NCBI GenBank assembly: GCA_004321915.1
Contig: SCQE01000090.1
Coordinates: 1 to 43,786, forward strand
Origin: Nitrospirota bacterium
Lineage (GTDB): Bacteria; Nitrospirota; Thermodesulfovibrionia; Thermodesulfovibrionales; Dissulfurispiraceae
Direction of reading: 5' to 3'
DNA length: 43,786 nucleotides
This document shows positions 42,398 to 43,786 of this stretch, piece by piece. The translations under genes and the position numbers were made by a program. Position 1 is the first letter of the stretch, and every line of letters starts with the position of its first letter. The notes under the pieces were generated by a model, which saw nothing but the letters and a program-made list of their open reading frames with translations, searched no databases and was not told the origin of the DNA.

Positions 42398-42826
42398 CTA
42401 TCACACGCAGGCTCATAAATGAGAAAACTTCGGCATACGCTTTTGTCGTGTTCATTGGTAGAATCTGGTGCGTTGGCGGTTTAAACGAGGGTGTCAAATT
42501 TTTTGTGTAAATGCCTTTTGGGGTAGTTTTCATGCCAAGACAACAATAGGAATCTTCAAATCCGTCGAATAATGCGCCTATAAGGATAACATGCCCTAGA
42601 AATACCCAAGGCTTTTATAAAAGATTCGGTTGCACCAGAAAAATCACCTGTTTTTTCAAGCACTTTACCCAAATTCATAAAAATCTCAGGGTTTGAATTA
42701 TTGCAGAAGATAGCTTTACGATAAGAACCAACGGCCAAATCAAGCATGCCAAAACCACATAATATATTCCCTTGGTTGTTATATAACAATGAGGCGTTTG
42801 ATTTCGTCGGAATTATTCAAATTCAT
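42398..42826 (-). pseudogene. Frameshifted TPR-protein gene remnant
   Basis: On the minus strand three pieces in different frames join into one protein: an ATG at 42826 with AGAAGG before it gives MNLNNSDEIKRL; a frame from about 42795 gives a TPR block (LYNNQGNILCGFG, LGKVLEKTGDFSGATESF); and after about 42600 a third frame gives LFDGFEDSYCCLGMKTTPKG to TAG at 42398. Two single-base shifts would join about 140 residues. The TPR part resembles the three transferases upstream. It is likely a decayed gene, or two base errors in an intact small gene. Convergent with the glycosyltransferase operon. Confidence 0.6.
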
Positions 42827-42909
42827 ATCAAAACCTTCTGTTTATACTATAATTCTTTGGCATGGAAAGTATACTTGTCCCTTACGGCTGCCCTACGTCC
42901 GAAATTCAT

Positions 42910-42936
42910 TAAACTTTTGAACATATTCCCCGATAA
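42910..42936 (+). promoter_or_regulatory. Sigma-28 promoter of flagellin
   Basis: TAAACTTT, 11 bases, CCCGATAA. This is a near-perfect sigma-28 (FliA) site with only two differences from TAAAGTTT-N11-GCCGATAA. The transcript would begin near 42943 and carry about 180 bases before the flagellin ATG. It lies inside an 80-residue frame that is therefore not a gene. Confidence 0.92.
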
Positions 42937-42984
42937 AAAAAATGTAAAAGAAATAGGACAAGAGCTTAACAATTTGGAGCTGTT

Positions 42985-43124
42985 ATGATATACTTTTTAC
43001 AAGTCCTAAAAGGAGGTGAAAACCAAAGAAGGGACTCAAACATATTTAGGCGCTGAGATGCTCGGCAGGAAATAATAACCCTTCAGCAAGAATGCTGAAA
43101 TAAAATCCCAGAAAAGGAGAAAAA
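42985..43124 (+). promoter_or_regulatory. Flagellin mRNA leader with mini-ORF and hairpin
   Basis: The leader holds a full anti-SD complement AAGGAGGTGA (43010-43019) that serves no obvious gene. A 23-codon ORF (42985-43056) spans it, and a GTG-started 19-codon frame (43016-43075) also fits. A 7-bp hairpin TTCAGCA/TGCTGAA with loop AGAA lies at 43081-43098, followed by AAAGGAG before the flagellin start. Leader-based control is plausible because FlaF-containing systems regulate flagellin translation through the 5' leader. Confidence 0.5.
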
Positions 43125-43125
43125 G

Positions 43126-43786
43126 ATGAACGAAATATCATTAACCTCATCAATGAGACAAAACCTCATCAATCTGCAGGGAACAGCAAACAGCTTATCA
43201 CAAGTACAAAACAGACTGGCATCAGGCAAAAAGGTCAACACCGCGCTTGACGATCCGGTGAACTTCTTTGCGGCCCAGACACACATGACAAGGGCTGCCG
43301 ACCTTTCGCTCCGCAAGGACGCTATGGGTGAGGCCATCCAGACGGCAAAGGCAGCTGATTCGGCAATCACCGCTATTTCATCGCTGCTCGATCAGGCAAA
43401 GTCCATTGCTACGTCTGCGCTGTCGACCACAGACACTAACAGCCGCGCAAGCTATGCGACACAGTTCAACACCGTCATGAGCCAGATACTTACCGTAGCA
43501 GCGGATGCCAGCTATAAGGGCACCAACTTCCTTAAGAATGCGACCTTGAGCGTCAAGTTCAATGAAGACGGTTCCTCCGCTCTCGCTATGACAGGCTTTC
43601 AGGGCGACACCTTGGCAAACCTTACTCTCGGTATCGTAGGTTCAAACTCCACCAGCACATACTCCACCGGAGACATTGCCATATGGTCCAACAGCGGCAC
43701 AACAACGGGTATTGACAACGCTCTTGCAGCTATCAACACCGCAACCACAAACCTTAGAAACCAAGCTAAGGCCATTGCAACAAACC
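43126..43786 (+). CDS. Flagellin, N-terminal part (runs off window)
   Basis: The frame is open to the last base, giving 220 codons of the filament protein. The conserved N-terminal helix region is seen: RQNLINLQGTANSLSQVQNR, LASGKKVNTALDDP and NFFAAQ, followed by an Ala/Ser/Thr-rich D1 region (SSLLDQAKSIATSALSTT) and FLKNATLSVKFNEDG. AAGGAG lies before ATG 43126. It is expressed from sigma-28, and the nearby transferases are probable modifiers because Ser/Thr residues are frequent after residue 95. The C-terminal part lies outside. Confidence 0.92.
   Translation, partial: MNEISLTSSMRQNLINLQGTANSLSQVQNRLASGKKVNTALDDPVNFFAAQTHMTRAADLSLRKDAMGEAIQTAKAADSAITAISSLLDQAKSIATSALSTTDTNSRASYATQFNTVMSQILTVAADASYKGTNFLKNATLSVKFNEDGSSALAMTGFQGDTLANLTLGIVGSNSTSTYSTGDIAIWSNSGTTTGIDNALAAINTATTNLRNQAKAIATN

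Noticed and set aside
42746-42988. An 80-codon plus-strand ORF before flagellin
   Set aside because: The sigma-28 promoter lies inside it and part of it is antisense to the TPR remnant. Its peptide has no recognisable features.
1-43786. CRISPR array or rRNA
   Set aside because: No regularly spaced direct repeats and no rRNA-like segments were found while reading through the window. Only one tRNA is present.

Overview
The window comes from a Gram-negative, flagellated bacterium of roughly 45-50% GC. Evidence: Tat export genes, a TolC-type outer-membrane protein, periplasmic proteins with signal peptides, sigma-28 promoters, flagellin with FlaF, and a cytosolic chemoreceptor with a CZB domain. 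Gene content and style (many hybrid kinases, a B12-binding-type radical SAM protein, type II NADP isocitrate dehydrogenase, a small Cys-rich 'AVDGSRSC' protein) fit a Nitrospirota or deltaproteobacterial-grade lineage. That assignment is inference from gene content and was not computed.

Region by region. 1-6.6 kb is the translation cluster thrS-infC-rpmI-rplT-pheS-pheT. thrS has to start at AUU and infC at AUA, the class of start codon that IF3 discriminates against, and PheT is a short form without the usual tRNA-binding insert. 6.6-12.6 kb holds a CopZ-like chaperone downstream of a 900-residue hybrid sensor kinase, two small envelope proteins, icd, and an HD phosphohydrolase/thioredoxin-fold pair. 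A 53-residue Cys-rich gene follows at 12.65 kb.

12.9-19.7 kb is an accessory island and the most interesting part of the window: a complete diversity-generating retroelement (DGR) on the minus strand. In transcription order it reads: HD-domain protein, 119-residue unknown protein, exported FGE-sulfatase/C-type-lectin variable protein carrying the variable repeat (VR) at its 3' end, a GC-rich hairpin, Avd accessory protein, template repeat (TR), a structured spacer with a bidirectional terminator, a palindromic repeat, and a DGR reverse transcriptase. TR and VR are 114 bp and differ at 15 positions. All 15 are adenines in the template, which is the hallmark of DGR mutagenesis. The island is flanked by two toxin-antitoxin modules (PIN/RHH and HigBA), each with a palindromic operator, and by a truncated gene.

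19.7-35.8 kb is mostly housekeeping and envelope genes on the minus strand: an M1-like metallopeptidase/DUF2156/radical SAM operon, uvrA, tRNA-Ser(GCU), and a tatB-tatC-unknown-ychF operon. A signalling operon follows (response regulator-histidine kinase, CZB chemoreceptor, CheY-like regulator). A TolC-type outer-membrane gene and a small exported gene lie on the plus strand.

35.9-43.8 kb is a flagellin modification locus. A sigma-28 promoter precedes flaF and a four-gene set made of three paralogous TPR-glycosyltransferases and one GT4 glycosyltransferase. A second sigma-28 promoter with the same -10 element precedes flagellin, which runs off the end of the window. Between them lies a frameshifted TPR-protein remnant on the minus strand. 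Shared promoter class and position suggest that these transferases glycosylate flagellin.
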